64,000 bases of DNA from Bradyrhizobium sp. CB1650 (GTDB lineage: Bacteria > Pseudomonadota > Alphaproteobacteria > Rhizobiales > Xanthobacteraceae), in NCBI RefSeq assembly GCF_029761915.1, contig NZ_CP121695.1, positions 1,703,501 to 1,767,500 of the forward strand, written 5' to 3'. Below are positions 36,511 to 44,898 of the stretch, piece by piece. Numbering within the stretch: position 1 is the first letter of the stretch; each line of letters begins with the position of its first letter. The notes under the pieces were generated by a model. The model saw nothing but the letters and a program-made list of their open reading frames with translations. It was not told where the DNA came from and ran no database searches. A program made the translations under genes and the position numbers.

Positions 36511-36828
36511 ATGTGCCATCTCTTCGCGCATCAGCCCCAACGCGACTACGAGTCCCAGACCCGCTCGCTGCGGATTGACGGGCATTGCACCTCGATCCGC
36601 CTGGAGATGGCATTCTGGGATACGCTGGAAGAGATCGCGGCCAAGGAGAGCATGAGCCTCGGCAAGTTCCTGACGACCCTCTACAACGAGGTCCTCGACC
36701 ATCATGGCGAGGTCAACAATTTCGCCTCCCTGCTACGCTGCTCCTGCCTGATCTACCGCTCCAGGGCCGTGGCGCCAGTGCAGGAGTTCAAGAGTTCGGT
36801 GACGCCCATTCTCGACGCGGCCGAATAG
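36511..36828 (+). CDS. Ribbon-helix-helix domain protein
   Basis: The 105-residue protein from ATG 36511 has a good GGAGG five bases upstream. After a short N-terminus it has S-L-R-I-D-G-H-C-T-S-I-R-L-E (strand), then W-D-T-L-E-E-I-A-A-K-E-S-M-S-L-G-K-F-L-T-T-L-Y-N (two helices), the RHH_4-type DNA-binding fold. Cys-rich C-S-C-L near residue 79 is notable. Such proteins act as small dimeric regulators, but the target is not known. It lies beside the dehydrogenase operon, convergent with it. Confidence 0.85.
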   Translation: MCHLFAHQPQRDYESQTRSLRIDGHCTSIRLEMAFWDTLEEIAAKESMSLGKFLTTLYNEVLDHHGEVNNFASLLRCSCLIYRSRAVAPVQEFKSSVTPILDAAE

Positions 36829-36912
36829 CCTCGTCCGTTATCAGCTTCACGCTCGCTCAAACGCGAAAGCGGCCCCGCCCGAAAGGACAGAGCCGCTTCG
36901 CTATGTCGGGTC

Positions 36913-38481
36913 TTAGATGTCCTTCTTCTGCATCGCGCCGGCGATGTAGTCCGCCTGCCGGATAGCGAGTGCGACGATGGTGAGCGTCGGATTGCAGGCC
37001 GCGCCGCTGGTGAACTGGCTGCCATCGGAGACGAACAGGTTCTTGATGTCGTGGGTCTGTCCGAACTTGTTGACGACGCCATCGCGCGGCTTTTCACTCA
37101 TCCGGTTGGTGCCGAGATTGTGGGTGCTCGGATAGGGCGGCGTCGGATAGGTCACGGTGGCGCCGACGGCGTCATAGACCGCAGCACCTTGCTTGTAGGC
37201 GTGAGCGCGCATCGCGGCATCGTTGGGATGGTCGTCGAAATGTACGCTCGCGACCGGCAGTCCGGACTTGTCCTTCACGGTTGGATCGAGCGTGATGCGG
37301 TTGGTCTCCTGCGGCATGTCTTCGCCGACCAGCCACATGCCGGCCATCCGCGGATAGCCGTCGAGCGCTGAGGTGAACGGACGTCCCCAGGCGCCGGGAT
37401 TGAGGAACGCCGCCATGAAGGGCAGGCCGATCGACAGCGTCTCCATCTCGTAGCCGCCGACGAAACCGCGTTTCGGATTGTTGGCGGCCTCGTCGCGGAT
37501 GATGCCGGCCATGGTCGTGCCGCGATACATGTGCACCGACTTCTCGAACACCGCATAGACGCTGCCCGTCATGTGACGCATGTAGTTGCGGCCGACCTGG
37601 CCGCTCGAGTTGGCGAGGCCGTCGGGGAACATGGTCGAAGCGCTGTTGAGCAGAAGCCGCGGGCTCTCGATCGAGTTGCCGGCGACCGCGACGATGCGTG
37701 CCTTCTGGCGCTGCGTCGCTCCGGTCTGGTCGGCATAGATCACGCCGGTCACCTTGCCGCTCGCATCGTGCTCGATCTTGATCACCATGCTGTTGGGGCG
37801 GACCTCGAGATTGCCGGTCGCCTCGCCCTTCGGGATCTCGGTGTAGAGCGTCGACCATTTCGCGCCGGACTTGCAGCCCTGGAAGCAGAAGCCGATCTGC
37901 TGGCAGGAGCCGCGTCCGTCGCGCGGCTGGCTGTTGATCGCCATGTTGCCGGTGTGCACGGTCTTGTAGCCGAGCTTCTTCGCGCCGGCCTCGAGCACCT
38001 TGAAGTTATTGTTGCCGGGAAGGCCGGGAATCCCGTTAGTGCGGGTCACGCCCATCTTGTTCTCGGCCTTGGCGTACCACGGCTCCATCTCGGCGAGCGT
38101 GACGGGCCAGTCCAACAGGTTCGCGCCGGGAATGTTGCCGTAGGTGCTCTTCACCTTGAACTCGTGCTCGTCGAAGCGCAGCGAGGCGCCGGCCCAATGC
38201 ACCGTGGAGCCGCCGACCGCCTTGACGATCCAGGCGGGAAGATTCGGGAAGTCCTTGGCGACGCGCCACGTGCCCGACGTGGTGCGCGCGTCCGACCAGG
38301 CGAGCTGGGAAAAACTTTCCCATTCGTCGTTGATGAAGTCCTGGTTCTCAATGCGCGGACCGGCCTCGAGAATGACGACCTTGACGCCCTTCTGTGCGAG
38401 CTCGTTGCCCAGCGTGCCGCCACCGGCACCCGAGCCCACGATCACCACAACGCCGCTGTCGTTCAGATCGAATTTTGCCAT
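36913..38481 (-). CDS. GMC-family FAD dehydrogenase subunit with C-x5-C-x3-C motif
   Basis: The 522-residue flavoprotein has the dinucleotide fold G-S-G-A-G-G-G (16-22) and V-V-I-L-E-A-G, the GMC block G-G-S-T-V-H-W-A-G (90-98), and C193-x5-C199-x3-C203. H-N-L-G-T-N-R-M and G-A-A-C-N-P-T-L-T-I lie at the C-terminus. The cysteine spacing matches, as I recall, the 3Fe-4S ligands of the FAD glucose dehydrogenase catalytic subunit of Burkholderia cepacia. It lacks a signal peptide and should be exported with its Tat-tagged small subunit. AGGAG precedes the ATG by eight bases. Substrate (glucose, gluconate, sorbose or another polyol) is unknown. Confidence 0.93.
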   Translation of the reverse strand: MAKFDLNDSGVVVIVGSGAGGGTLGNELAQKGVKVVILEAGPRIENQDFINDEWESFSQLAWSDARTTSGTWRVAKDFPNLPAWIVKAVGGSTVHWAGASLRFDEHEFKVKSTYGNIPGANLLDWPVTLAEMEPWYAKAENKMGVTRTNGIPGLPGNNNFKVLEAGAKKLGYKTVHTGNMAINSQPRDGRGSCQQIGFCFQGCKSGAKWSTLYTEIPKGEATGNLEVRPNSMVIKIEHDASGKVTGVIYADQTGATQRQKARIVAVAGNSIESPRLLLNSASTMFPDGLANSSGQVGRNYMRHMTGSVYAVFEKSVHMYRGTTMAGIIRDEAANNPKRGFVGGYEMETLSIGLPFMAAFLNPGAWGRPFTSALDGYPRMAGMWLVGEDMPQETNRITLDPTVKDKSGLPVASVHFDDHPNDAAMRAHAYKQGAAVYDAVGATVTYPTPPYPSTHNLGTNRMSEKPRDGVVNKFGQTHDIKNLFVSDGSQFTSGAACNPTLTIVALAIRQADYIAGAMQKKDI

Positions 38482-38511
38482 ATGCGTTCTCCTGAACCGT
38501 TGGGGTGCGAC

Positions 38512-39060
38512 CTAAGCCTTCGGCAGCCAGTCGATGTCGGCAAAGCCGCGGTTGATGTAGCCGCCGTGCTCGGCGGAGGAACCCTCGTAGCCGAACCGCG
38601 GCCAGACCTCTTTCTGGTTGTAGAGCGACACGATGAGGTCGCCGCGCACTTTCTGGAAGAAGTCGCTCTGCTCGATCTCCTTCAGCAGCACCACGCGGTC
38701 GGCTTCCCAGGGCACCTCGGCATAAGGCACCTTGTGGCGGTCCCGCGCATTCTGATCGAGCCTGGCGATGCCGTCGCTGATCAGGGACTTGACGGCGGGA
38801 TCCTTGGCCGCCTTGCCGTCCCACGGCTTGATCGCGATGATGTAGTAGCTGTCGCCGAGAACGTCGTGCGGATAGATGTCGCGCGCGACCTTCAGCAGCG
38901 TCTTCATCGTCGCAGGTTCTAATGCGCTCGCATCGTCCGCCCAGGCGCTCTCGATGCTGACGCCGACGCTGGTTGCGACGGCCGCGACCGGCACGGCCGT
39001 CGCCGCGCCCTTGAGAAAGACGCGGCGGCTGTGCTTGCTTCGACGATCGACTTCTCTCAT
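38512..39060 (-). CDS. Tat-exported small subunit (gluconate 2-dehydrogenase subunit 3 family)
   Basis: The 182-residue product starts at ATG 39060 with a strong GAGGAGG site. The N-terminus has the twin-arginine motif S-R-R-V-F-L-K-G followed by a mildly hydrophobic stretch and A-W-A-D, a typical Tat signal. The mature part (D-I-Y-P-H-D near residue 55 and W-P-R-F-G-Y-E-G-S-S near 150) fits the gluconate 2-dehydrogenase subunit 3 family. This small partner carries the GMC subunit across the membrane. The GMC gene begins 30 bases downstream. Confidence 0.92.
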   Translation of the reverse strand: MREVDRRSKHSRRVFLKGAATAVPVAAVATSVGVSIESAWADDASALEPATMKTLLKVARDIYPHDVLGDSYYIIAIKPWDGKAAKDPAVKSLISDGIARLDQNARDRHKVPYAEVPWEADRVVLLKEIEQSDFFQKVRGDLIVSLYNQKEVWPRFGYEGSSAEHGGYINRGFADIDWLPKA

Positions 39061-39089
39061 GGTGTTCCTCCTCGGATTTTGTGATTTGA

Positions 39090-39485
39090 TCAATTGAAAC
39101 GTCCGCCCCGCTGGATCACCTCGATCTTGTAGCCGTCGGGATCACTGACGAAGAAGAAGCGTGCCAGCGTCCTGCCGTCATGCTTGAAGTCGCGCAGCGG
39201 TCCAGGCGCGAGCTTTTCGCGCTCGAAGCGAGCATGCTCTGCATCGAGATCTTCGACCACCACGGCGAGATGGCCGTAGCCGTCGCCGAGGCCGTACGGC
39301 TCCTTGCGATCGAAGTTCACGGTCAGCTCCACCTCGAAAGGTGAGGAGGGGTGACGCAGATAGATCAAGGCAAAGTCCGCGAACTTCAGATGATCGGCGA
39401 CTTCGAGGCCGAAAGCGCGCTTGTAGAAGTCCAGCGATCGCGCTTCATCGAGCACGCGGATCATGGAATGGACCGGTTTTGCCAT
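39090..39485 (-). CDS. Glyoxalase I-like VOC protein
   Basis: The 131-residue protein has two beta-alpha-beta-beta-beta modules with the complete metal quartet of the glyoxalase I type: H6, E53, H72 and E122. E. coli GloA uses H5, E56, H74 and E122. F-G-L-E-V, Y-L-R-H-P and D-P-D-G-Y-K-I-E-V are family signatures. It may detoxify methylglyoxal with glutathione, or act on a related substrate. It starts one base from the cytochrome stop and ends 29 bases before the Tat subunit, so it is embedded in the dehydrogenase operon. Confidence 0.9.
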   Translation of the reverse strand: MAKPVHSMIRVLDEARSLDFYKRAFGLEVADHLKFADFALIYLRHPSSPFEVELTVNFDRKEPYGLGDGYGHLAVVVEDLDAEHARFEREKLAPGPLRDFKHDGRTLARFFFVSDPDGYKIEVIQRGGRFN

Positions 39486-39896
39486 TCAGTTCTGCTCCTT
39501 GAGATAGGCGATGATGGCGGCGCGCGTCTCCGGCTTTGCCTGCCGGTACGCCATGACCGCGCCCGGAATGACGGCTTGCGGATTGGTCAGCCACGCATCG
39601 AGCCTGGCCTCGTCCCAGACGAAGTCCGCCTTCCCGAGGCTCTGCGAATAGTGAAACCCTTCGACCTTGCCGGCCGGCCGTCCCACGATCCTGACCAGTG
39701 GCGGGCCTTGCCGCATCGGTGCTGACGTATCCATGGTGTGGCACACCGCGCATTGCTGCTTGAACAGCGTCGCGCCATCCGGCGGCTTTGCCGTCGGCAA
39801 TGGCATTTGTGCGTCGGCAACCCGCACCACCAGCGCCACTGCGGTGCACAATCCCAGCACGACTGCGCGCATCGCCAAGAGCCCGCCCATCCGCAT
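39486..39896 (-). CDS. Exported monoheme cytochrome c
   Basis: The 136-residue product (ATG 39896; ATG codons at 39890 and 39872 are alternatives, and a TTG at 39914 is less likely) has a signal sequence ending A-D-A-Q. It contains one heme site Q-C-A-V-C-H near residue 50 and a likely distal Met in G-A-V-M-A-Y near 115, the layout of a small class I cytochrome c. It is the first gene of the operon cytochrome, VOC protein, Tat subunit, GMC subunit, and probably takes electrons from the dehydrogenase. Related glucose/gluconate dehydrogenases use a triheme cytochrome three times this size. Confidence 0.88.
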   Translation of the reverse strand: MRMGGLLAMRAVVLGLCTAVALVVRVADAQMPLPTAKPPDGATLFKQQCAVCHTMDTSAPMRQGPPLVRIVGRPAGKVEGFHYSQSLGKADFVWDEARLDAWLTNPQAVIPGAVMAYRQAKPETRAAIIAYLKEQN

Positions 39897-40182
39897 CAAT
39901 GTCAGCGTGCGCAAACTCTAGGCGCCGTCAGATGAGCGGTGGTAGTAGCGGGCTGTTTCGCTGCAAGCGGAGGCGCTCGCGGCTTGCGTGTGTTCCACGC
40001 TGCCGCATATGAGGAGCAGAATTCCGCGAAATAGCCCCGAAATCCCTAAACGATGACCACACGACGCGGATTGCATCATGATCGCGCCGTTCGAGCTCTC
40101 TACGCGATGAAATGGTCCGGTGCAGGCGAGCGGCGCAGGAAGCAGCCGAACCATTCATCGCGAAAAAATCCAGGAGAAATGG

Positions 40183-40491
40183 ATGAAGTTGGTGAAGACC
40201 TCTGTGATCGCATGCGCTCTCTCGGCTCTCATTGCGACGCCCGTTTTCGCACAAGGTGCGTCACCCGGCGCCACTACACGCGGCACTGTGCAAAGCAAGC
40301 CCATGCAAGGCGGCGCGGTAGGCAGCGAGGATGACGATGTCGGCGCACAGCCGGGTGCCGCTGGCGAGAAGACTGGCATGAAGTCAACCAAGGGGACGAA
40401 GGGCGCGGCCGGCACCACGGGCAGCGCAGCGCCCAAGGGGACGGTCGATGGTTCCGCTTCGGGCGGTGCCGCCAGCGGCAAGCGCTACTAA
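40183..40491 (+). CDS. Small secreted low-complexity protein
   Basis: The 102-residue product has AGGAGA six bases before the ATG and a clear signal peptide (M-K-L-V-K-T ... V-F-A-Q). The rest is Gly/Ala/Thr/Ser/Lys-rich (T-K-G-T-K-G-A-A-G-T-T-G-S-A-A) with a short acidic E-D-D-D patch; no folded domain is evident. A strong terminator lies 21 bases after the stop. The 286 bases upstream, back to the cytochrome gene, hold no other recognised gene. Probably periplasmic or released; function unknown. Confidence 0.8.
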   Translation: MKLVKTSVIACALSALIATPVFAQGASPGATTRGTVQSKPMQGGAVGSEDDDVGAQPGAAGEKTGMKSTKGTKGAAGTTGSAAPKGTVDGSASGGAASGKRY

Positions 40492-40511
40492 CGCCGAGAC
40501 GCGATACAGCA

Positions 40512-40545
40512 AACCTCCAGCCGCTGTGCGGCTGGAGGTTTTTTT
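40512..40545 (+). terminator. Rho-independent terminator
   Basis: A perfect 12-bp stem (40512-40523 with 40529-40540) has a 5-base loop and is followed by a run of T through 40545. It ends the small secreted gene. It lies just past the convergent arfB stop, where the reverse reading has fewer T. Confidence 0.92.
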
Positions 40546-40550
40546 GTCAC

Positions 40551-40967
40551 TCAATCGTCGTAGCGCCCGCCGCGCTTAGCCTTGATGTCGCTGCGGTGCT
40601 TCTTGCCTTCGAGCCGGCGCTGCTTGGAGGCGAAGGTCGGCCGGGTCGCACGCCGCGGCGTGGGCCGGACCATGGCCTCGGTCAGCATCTCGACGAGACG
40701 GTCGACGGCGTCCTGCCGGTTGCGCTCCTGGGTGCGGAAGCGCTGCGCATGGATGACGATCACGCCGTCCTTGGTCATGCGCTGGCCGGCGATGCGGGCA
40801 AGGCGCAGGCTGGCGTCCTCCGGCAGGGTCAGCCTGCGAGTGTCGAAGCGCAATTGCGCCGAGGTCGCGACTTTGTTGACGTTCTGCCCGCCCGGGCCGG
40901 AAGCGCGGACGAAGCTGATCTCGATGTCGTCCTCGTCGATGGCAAGATCGCGGGATATCCGCAGCAT
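40551..40967 (-). CDS. arfB: Alternative ribosome-rescue factor ArfB (YaeJ)
   Basis: The 138-residue protein has the class I release-factor core with S-G-P-G-G-Q-N-V-N-K (the GGQ near residue 26). It lacks codon-recognition domains and ends in a basic tail rich in Lys and Arg (K-Q-R-R-L-E-G-K-K-H-R ... K-R-G-G-R). This is the ArfB plan: the tail enters the empty mRNA channel and GGQ hydrolyses the stalled peptidyl-tRNA. The ATG at 40967 matches the family start; a longer frame to 41006 is not needed. Confidence 0.95.
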   Translation of the reverse strand: MLRISRDLAIDEDDIEISFVRASGPGGQNVNKVATSAQLRFDTRRLTLPEDASLRLARIAGQRMTKDGVIVIHAQRFRTQERNRQDAVDRLVEMLTEAMVRPTPRRATRPTFASKQRRLEGKKHRSDIKAKRGGRYDD

Positions 40968-41054
40968 GGTGGCACCATTCGTGATGCCCGGACATATCGC
41001 GGACATCTACGTTCGGCAACGGTGCATCATGGGCGGCGCAGATGGCCGGGACCA

Positions 41055-41082
41055 GCCCCTCACCCCCACGAGGGGGGAGGGA
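41055..41082. repeat. Degenerate palindromic repeat (CTCTCCCC family)
   Basis: A short imperfect hairpin, cccctcaccccc with a cga loop and ggggggaggg, lies between the arfB start and the M16 gene stop. It resembles one arm of the repeats at 7.4 and 33.8 kb. Confidence 0.45.
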
Positions 41083-41123
41083 GCGCAGTGTGGCGTGTGT
41101 GAGGACGGAGTATTACGGCCGGC

Positions 41124-42497
41124 TCAGTTCGACTTCGTCACCGGCGCTGCTGCAGGCTGCGCCGCGGCCTGCGGGGCGCGGCCGACGACGACGGTCAGGA
41201 GCCCCTGGCCCCACAGGCGCTTGGCGGCGGCCTTCGCATCGTCCAGCGTCACCGCATCGACGATAGCGTTGCGCTTCTCGATATAGTCGATCGGCAGCTT
41301 GTCCTGCTGATACTGCAGCAGTGCCTGCGCGAGCTTGGAGGAGGTGTCGAGTGCCAGCATCTGCGAGCCCTTGAGGTAGGACTTGGCCTCGTCGAGCTCC
41401 TTCTGCGTCGGGCCCTCCTCGGCGATGCGGCGCACCTCCTTCTCAATGGCGTCGATGGTGTCGCCGGCGCGGTCGGCGCGGGTGCCGGTATTGCCGATGA
41501 ACAGCGCCGAATGCTCCATCCACAGCAGCGATTCGAACACCGAATATGCGAGACCGCGCTTCTCGCGGACCTCGCGATAGAGCCGCGAGGACAATCCGCC
41601 GCCGCCCAGGATGTGATTGACGACATAGGCCGCCATGAAGTTCGGATCGTTGCGCTTGAAGCCGGGACCGCCGAAGGTGATCACGGTTTGCGGCACGTCG
41701 AGCAGCACGAAGGCGCGCTGCGGCGGCTTTGCGGCTTCGATGTCGGGGACCGGTGCAAGGTTGGCCTTGGCCGGCAGGCCGCCGAAGGTGTGGTCGAGCA
41801 GCTTGCCCAGGGTGGCGGGATCGACGTCACCCACGACCGCGACCTTCAGCGTGTCCTTGGCGAGCACGCGGCCGACATAATCCTTCAGGTCCGCGATGGT
41901 GATGGTCGGCACGCTGTCCAGCGTGCCGTTGGTCTGCCGCCCGTAGGGATGATCGCCAAAGGCGGTCTCCAGGAATTTGCGGCTTGCCAGCGAGGTCGGA
42001 TTGGTGGTCTCGCGGCGCAGCCCCGAAATGACCTGCGAGCGGATGCGCTCGACATCGGCGGTGTCGAAATGCGGCGAGGTCAATGCCATCCGAAGCAGAT
42101 CGAAGGCTTCGTCCTTGTTGTCGCGCAGCATGCGCAGGCTGCCGCGAAAGGTGTCGCGGTTGGCGCTGAAGCTGAGCTCGATGGCGCGGCGGTCCAGGCG
42201 TTCGTGGAACGTCTTGGAGTCGAGATCGCCGGAGCCTTCGTCGAGGAGATCGCCGACCAGATTGGCGACGCCCGCCTTGTCCTTGGGATCCTGGGACGAA
42301 CCCCCCGCAAACGAATATTCCATGGCGATCAGCGGCACCGTCGCGTCCTGGACGAACCAGGCTTCGATGCCGGCCGGCGAGACGAGATGCTGGATCTTTG
42401 CGGCCGCCTCGGACGGTGAAACCGCAGCCAGCACCAGCGCAGCGCCGGTGACGAGAGAGAGGGCGATCTGTCGAGCGGCAAGGAAGGGATGGGTCAC
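41124..42497 (-). CDS. M16-family peptidase homologue, non-catalytic partner
   Basis: The 457-residue product begins at a GTG that overlaps the upstream stop by 4 bases (GTGA). It has a signal-like N-terminus, and the fold of M16 proteins is clear: G-A-G-V-A-N-L-V-G-D-L-L-D-E-G-S-like helix and G-G-G-G-L-S-S-R-L-Y-R-E-V-R-E-K-R-G-L-A-Y-S-V. The zinc motif HxxEH is replaced (V-A-N-L-V-G-D), so it cannot bind zinc in the usual way. The conserved R/Y of the C-terminal domain is kept. It should pair with the active subunit encoded just upstream as a periplasmic heterodimer. Confidence 0.92.
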   Translation of the reverse strand: MTHPFLAARQIALSLVTGAALVLAAVSPSEAAAKIQHLVSPAGIEAWFVQDATVPLIAMEYSFAGGSSQDPKDKAGVANLVGDLLDEGSGDLDSKTFHERLDRRAIELSFSANRDTFRGSLRMLRDNKDEAFDLLRMALTSPHFDTADVERIRSQVISGLRRETTNPTSLASRKFLETAFGDHPYGRQTNGTLDSVPTITIADLKDYVGRVLAKDTLKVAVVGDVDPATLGKLLDHTFGGLPAKANLAPVPDIEAAKPPQRAFVLLDVPQTVITFGGPGFKRNDPNFMAAYVVNHILGGGGLSSRLYREVREKRGLAYSVFESLLWMEHSALFIGNTGTRADRAGDTIDAIEKEVRRIAEEGPTQKELDEAKSYLKGSQMLALDTSSKLAQALLQYQQDKLPIDYIEKRNAIVDAVTLDDAKAAAKRLWGQGLLTVVVGRAPQAAAQPAAAPVTKSN

Positions 42498-43885
42498 GAA
42501 CGCTTCTCCTCGCGCTTGGCGGCAGCGGTGTCCTTGATCAGATAGCCGGTCACCGAGCGCTTCTTCTCGAGCCATTTCTGTGCGGCGGTGCGAACCTGCT
42601 CGGCAGTGACGGCGCGGATCCGGTCCGGCCAGCTCCGGATGTCTTCGATCGACAGGCCCGTGGTCAGCGCGCCGCCATACCAGCGCGCCAGCACGGCCTG
42701 GTTGTCCTGGGCGTAGATCGCTTCGGCAATGAGCTGGGTCTTGACCCGCTCAAGGTCCTCGGCGCGGATCGGGTTCTGCACGATGTCGGCGATGACGCCG
42801 TCGATTACCTGCTCGACCTCGGCGAAGCTGACGCCGGGTTTCGGCGAGGCCGAGATCGAGAACTGCGTCGGATCGAGCGAGATGCTCGAATAGCTGGCGC
42901 TGGCGGAGACCGCGAGCGGCCGATCGACGACGAGTGCGCGATAGAGATAGGAGTTGCTGCCGCTGCCCATCAATTGCGCGAGCACGTCGAGGGCCGCGCT
43001 CTCGCCAGCCGCTGCCGTCGTCGCCGAGGGCACCAGATAGTAGCGCCGCACGCTGGGCTGCTCGACGCGTGCGTCGGCGAGCGTGACAGCACGCGGGGCC
43101 GCGGGTTCCGGCTCCTGCGGACGGATACGCCGCGCCGGGATGGCGGGCTGCGTCGCGATCGATCCGAAATTGCGCTCGACGAGCGGACGGACGTCGGCGA
43201 GCTCGACGTCGCCGGCGATCACCAGGATCGCGTTGTTCGGCGCGTAGAAGCGGCGGTAGAACGCGAGCGCATCCTCGCGATCGAGCTTCTCGATCTCCTG
43301 GTGCCAGCCGATCACGGGTCGGCCATAGGGATGGTTGAGATAGAGCGCGGCCATGATCTGCTCGTTGAGCCGCGCCTCGGGATTGTTGGCGACGCGCATG
43401 TTGTACTCTTCGAGCACGACGTCGCGCTCGGGCAGCACGTTCTCGTCCTTGAGGATGAGACCGGTCATACGGTCGGCCTCGAACTCCATCATGGTCGGTA
43501 ACTGCTCGCGCGGCACGCGCTGGTAATAGTTGGTGTAGTCGACTGAGGTCGACGCGTTCTCGTTGCCGCCGACGCGCAGCACGGTCTGGGAGAATTCGCC
43601 GACCGGATGCTTCTGCGTGCCCTTGAACATCAGGTGCTCGAGAAAGTGAGCGAGTCCGGACTTGCCCGGCGTCTCGTCAGCCGAGCCAACCTTGTACCAG
43701 ATCATCTCCGTGACCACGGGCGTGCGGTGGTCCGGGATCACCACGACCTGGAGTCCATTGCTGAGCGTGAAGCTCGCGGGCGGTGCAGATGTCAGCGTGG
43801 TCTGGGCGAGCGCGCTGCCGGATGAGAGAGCACATGTCGAGAGCAGCGCAGCAACAAGGCAAACAGCCGATCGGTATGAGGGCAT
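42494..43885 (-). CDS. M16-family zinc peptidase, catalytic partner
   Basis: The 463-residue exported protein (signal sequence ending A-L-A-Q) has the inverted zinc motif H80-F-L-E83-H84 in a G-L-A-H-F-L-E-H-L-M-F-K-G block. The downstream glutamate is likely in N-P-E-A-R-L-N-E. Start at the ATG at 43885 with AAGGA about six bases before; a GTG lies one codon upstream. Pitrilysin-type enzymes with an active and an inactive subunit degrade small peptides. The inactive partner gene overlaps its stop. Confidence 0.95.
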   Translation of the reverse strand: MPSYRSAVCLVAALLSTCALSSGSALAQTTLTSAPPASFTLSNGLQVVVIPDHRTPVVTEMIWYKVGSADETPGKSGLAHFLEHLMFKGTQKHPVGEFSQTVLRVGGNENASTSVDYTNYYQRVPREQLPTMMEFEADRMTGLILKDENVLPERDVVLEEYNMRVANNPEARLNEQIMAALYLNHPYGRPVIGWHQEIEKLDREDALAFYRRFYAPNNAILVIAGDVELADVRPLVERNFGSIATQPAIPARRIRPQEPEPAAPRAVTLADARVEQPSVRRYYLVPSATTAAAGESAALDVLAQLMGSGSNSYLYRALVVDRPLAVSASASYSSISLDPTQFSISASPKPGVSFAEVEQVIDGVIADIVQNPIRAEDLERVKTQLIAEAIYAQDNQAVLARWYGGALTTGLSIEDIRSWPDRIRAVTAEQVRTAAQKWLEKKRSVTGYLIKDTAAAKREEKRS

Positions 43886-44082
43886 CACGATCCTTGTGAA
43901 AGCCCGGATCCTGATGTCCGGGCGTAAAAGCGCGGCATGCTACACCGCGCGGCTTTGAACTTCGCGTCACGAAGCAGAGAACGCCATCAAGTTGAACTTA
44001 AAAATAGGTCATCTGCCGCGTCCAACCTACACCGGACAAATGCGGCAGTTCCACGCGTCCAGGCGCGCAACGGGCAGGGAGC

Positions 44083-44805
44083 CTATTGCTCCTTCTCCTT
44101 GCCGGACATGATGTCGTAATACATCCGTCGCGACTTGTCCGGCCCGGACCCGTAAGCGTAGTTCGGCGACGGCGTCTGGTATCCCGGCGGCGGTTCGACC
44201 AGCGACTGGCGCGGAGGCTCGGACGTGAATTTCGTCTCCTCGGAGCTGTTCCCCTTGAACATGCCCAAAAGTCCGCCGGAATAACCGAGCTGGGCCGGGC
44301 TGAGCGACGGGTTGCCGTTGGTGCCCGGCTGAATCGGATCGTTGTTCTCGCGGGCAGGCGCGGCGGTCTTGGCGGCGTTCATTTCGGCGGGCGTCAGCGG
44401 CCGCGCGGCCTCCCAGTTTTCCTTCGGCTTGCTCGCCTTCTTCCGCGCGGCGATAGCCTCCTTGCGGCGCTTGACGTCAGGATCCTTCGGCCAGTTCGGC
44501 GCAGCCTTGGCCTCGGTCGCGGTCGGCGGCGGCAGGTCGAGCTTGGGCGGGACAACGAGCGGGGAGCGCTCGCGGTACTCGATGCCGGGCTTCTCCATGC
44601 TCTTGGCGCCGATGCCGGACATCAGGTTGTCGATGAGTTTTTCTTCGAAGGTCATATCATCGTCGTCGTCGTCATCTCCGGCGCGGGCCGCGCCGGTTGC
44701 CATGACGAGGCCGATGCCAAGTGCAACGGCGGACACTCTCAGCACCCGCCAGATCCCCTGCTGGGGGTCTCGAACCATCGAACCGCTGGTCTCGGAGCTG
44801 CGCAT
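44083..44805 (-). CDS. Exported protein of unknown function with poly-Asp stretch
   Basis: The 240-residue product has a signal-like segment (V-A-L-G-I-G-L-V-M-A-T-G-A-A-R-A-G near residue 40) immediately followed by seven aspartates. A charged Lys/Glu/Pro-rich helical region follows (about 50-165), then a Ser/Pro/Gly-rich tail ending K-E-K-E-Q. No catalytic motif is visible. A shorter start at M10 would give a more normal signal peptide. It lies between lspA and the M16 pair; the 197-base gap downstream has no recognised gene. Confidence 0.75.
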   Translation of the reverse strand: MRSSETSGSMVRDPQQGIWRVLRVSAVALGIGLVMATGAARAGDDDDDDDMTFEEKLIDNLMSGIGAKSMEKPGIEYRERSPLVVPPKLDLPPPTATEAKAAPNWPKDPDVKRRKEAIAARKKASKPKENWEAARPLTPAEMNAAKTAAPARENNDPIQPGTNGNPSLSPAQLGYSGGLLGMFKGNSSEETKFTSEPPRQSLVEPPPGYQTPSPNYAYGSGPDKSRRMYYDIMSGKEKEQ

Positions 44806-44898
44806 TACTGTACCCGTTCCATATTGTGGCAGATGACCGCGTCGCGCGCGGCCGACCCTTGTAAACAGGGTTCCACCGCCGGCCCGTATCGGCCGGGA

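Noticed and set aside
36864..36900. Terminator after the GMC gene
   Set aside because: The stem (gcggc with gccgc) has a bulge and no T-run on the minus strand.
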